Shown: one piece after another, positions 62,675-64,000 of the stretch | How the letters are laid out: every line of letters begins with the position of its first letter | Numbering within the stretch: position 1 is the first letter of the stretch | Assembly: GCF_001039355.2 (NCBI RefSeq) | Contig: NW_019775935.1 | Span: 497,570 to 561,569 of the forward strand | DNA from: Lingula anatina | Lineage: Eukaryota > Brachiopoda > Lingulata > Lingulida > Lingulidae | DNA: 64,000 nucleotides | Reading direction: 5' to 3' | The notes under the pieces: generated by a model | Told to the model about the DNA's origin: nothing | The model's database searches: none | What the model saw: the letters and a program-made list of their open reading frames with translations, nothing else | Made by a program: the position numbers and the translations under genes

Positions 62675-63314
62675 ATCAATTCTATAAAGTAGTTTAGAAT
62701 ATGTTTGAAAGATGCGGTAGTTGCTTAGAAAAAACTAACTGCACACATCGGGAAGTGAGACAGACGGGGAGACAGGTAGACCAACAGACAGACAGACAAA
62801 CGAAATCTATACGTGTTGCACTTAGTGAGCTGCAGTAATGCTACTCAACTCTGAAGCGGAACGTGTCAACTTTTCACGGAACTAATTTGGTCTCATTAAA
62901 GGCAAAAATATGATATATGGTAGCACTATTAATTTTCCCTCTTCTTACACCAACACGGAAAACCAATTAATACCGCCTTCTTGCACGTTTCAATTCACCG
63001 GTTGTCTAATGATTGCAGGACGTAAGTGTAGTAGATTTCTTGTATGTGGCCATGCCGGAAACAAATTCGCCACGGTTATTTCTCTACTGGTACTGTTCTC
63101 TCAGTATTCAATATTATTGATTCAGAGATCAGGAATTTAAATCACTGCTACACGTACTTTATGATGCTCAAAGAAATAACTTTTTCTTTAGAAATACTGT
63201 GTACGATGTAATATGTCTGTCTTCCTTTTGATATATAGTTGACTATATTTAAATATGAAGTGACTTAAGGTCTGAATTAAACAGAGGGCAATAAGCAGTA
63301 AACAGATTTATGTT

Positions 63315-63358
<44 letters not shown>

Positions 63359-64000
63359 TTTTGACAGCAGTAATTATAATAGTTTTAGATGTGATGATGT
63401 TTATGTTTACTTTATGCACATTATCGATACGTAATGGCTTTAAAACAAAGACGTTCACTTAAGCCCTTATCAATGATCGATAGTACCCTTGGTACATTAC
63501 GAACAAGTTCTTGCTATATCTTGAGGGAAGACAGTTTAACGTCCCAAAAGCACTAGGCTAAGTTAAAGGTGACCGCTGTCCTGAAATCTCAGGTCCTTGG
63601 CATCTGTCTGTCTTGGCAAAAGCGCCAAAGGCAACAGTGCAATTTGCCTACGAGACGGGGGTTGCCATTAGGAATAATTATTTATACGATTTAATGCACT
63701 TATACAGGTACATGTACTTGTATTTTCATCAACTTTATAAGAGCGAGTCTGAGTTGCAACACGGCTTGTGAGTACTTAAAAATTTACAAACTACATTAAA
63801 TATTTCTGCGTTCCAGAACAAAATAAACGATGTTTCACAGTTTATCAATCCACATTATTTGTAATAAATTGCCTGACGCGCAAATAACCGTGTCTTCACT
63901 ATGAACTTTACCTATAGAGAACCATTACGAGAATAATTCAGATAGAAACTGGATGAAAATGGTTTTCCTTTCGGAATAAGAAAATCATTTTGTTTGGTGA
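62675..64000. other. Flank upstream of the peptide precursor; no supported gene
   Basis: No coding sequence is supported. On the minus strand this is the promoter or 5' UTR-intron region of the peptide gene. If its first coding exon is separate, it would lie here or beyond the window; I could not identify a convincing signal-peptide exon. Confidence 0.5.
63316..63356. repeat. (GA)n microsatellite
   Basis: About 20 uninterrupted AG units, in the flank upstream of the peptide-precursor gene. Confidence 0.95.

Noticed and set aside
1-64000. tRNA genes, rRNA, CRISPR arrays, bacterial operons
   Set aside because: Looked for cloverleaf A/B boxes and regularly spaced direct repeats; none seen. The architecture is plainly that of an intron-rich eukaryote.

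Overview
This window looks like nuclear DNA from an animal, most likely a marine invertebrate and probably a lophotrochozoan (mollusc, annelid or brachiopod-like). The evidence is AT-rich sequence, large introns with GT-AG borders, dispersed short transposon remnants, frequent tacatgta-type words, four recognisable animal orthologues and a multi-copy amidated-peptide precursor. No species call is possible from sequence alone. All gene models below were built by hand by joining exons whose splice phases agree and whose translations match remembered animal families. Exon borders in the conserved parts are firm; UTRs and transcription start sites are not resolved.

Layout. 1-5682: no supported coding gene; upstream or UTR-intron sequence with small palindromes and a truncated MITE. 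5683-33309 (+): a SCYL2-family gene with 21 coding exons (SCY1-like pseudokinase plus HEAT-type repeats), with an unusual Ser/Arg-rich tail encoded by seven downstream exons. 35326-36886 (-): a CCDC169 orthologue in three exons, tail-to-tail with the SCYL2-like gene. 37918-41177 (-): an ERCC8/CSA orthologue (WD40 protein of transcription-coupled repair) in five exons. 41552-53406 (+): an RCL1 orthologue (18S rRNA processing) in nine exons. It is head-to-head with ERCC8; their start codons are about 374 bp apart, implying a shared promoter. 53407-61504: about 8 kb without a supported gene, holding a diverged duplication and a decayed Tc1-like transposase fragment. 61505-62674 (-): a neuropeptide precursor with 15 copies of an RFLGK(K/R) unit, predicted to release many copies of the tripeptide RFL-amide. 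62675-64000: no supported coding sequence; it may hold the upstream intron of the peptide gene.

The four housekeeping-type genes are not functionally linked and appear to be ordinary neighbours. The most notable item is the RFLGKR precursor, which I do not recognise as any named neuropeptide family. Introns carry several mobile-element relics: two MITE families with two copies each, a foldback element of about 510 bp, an element of about 750 bp with terminal inverted repeats, and a probable Penelope-like retroelement fossil.
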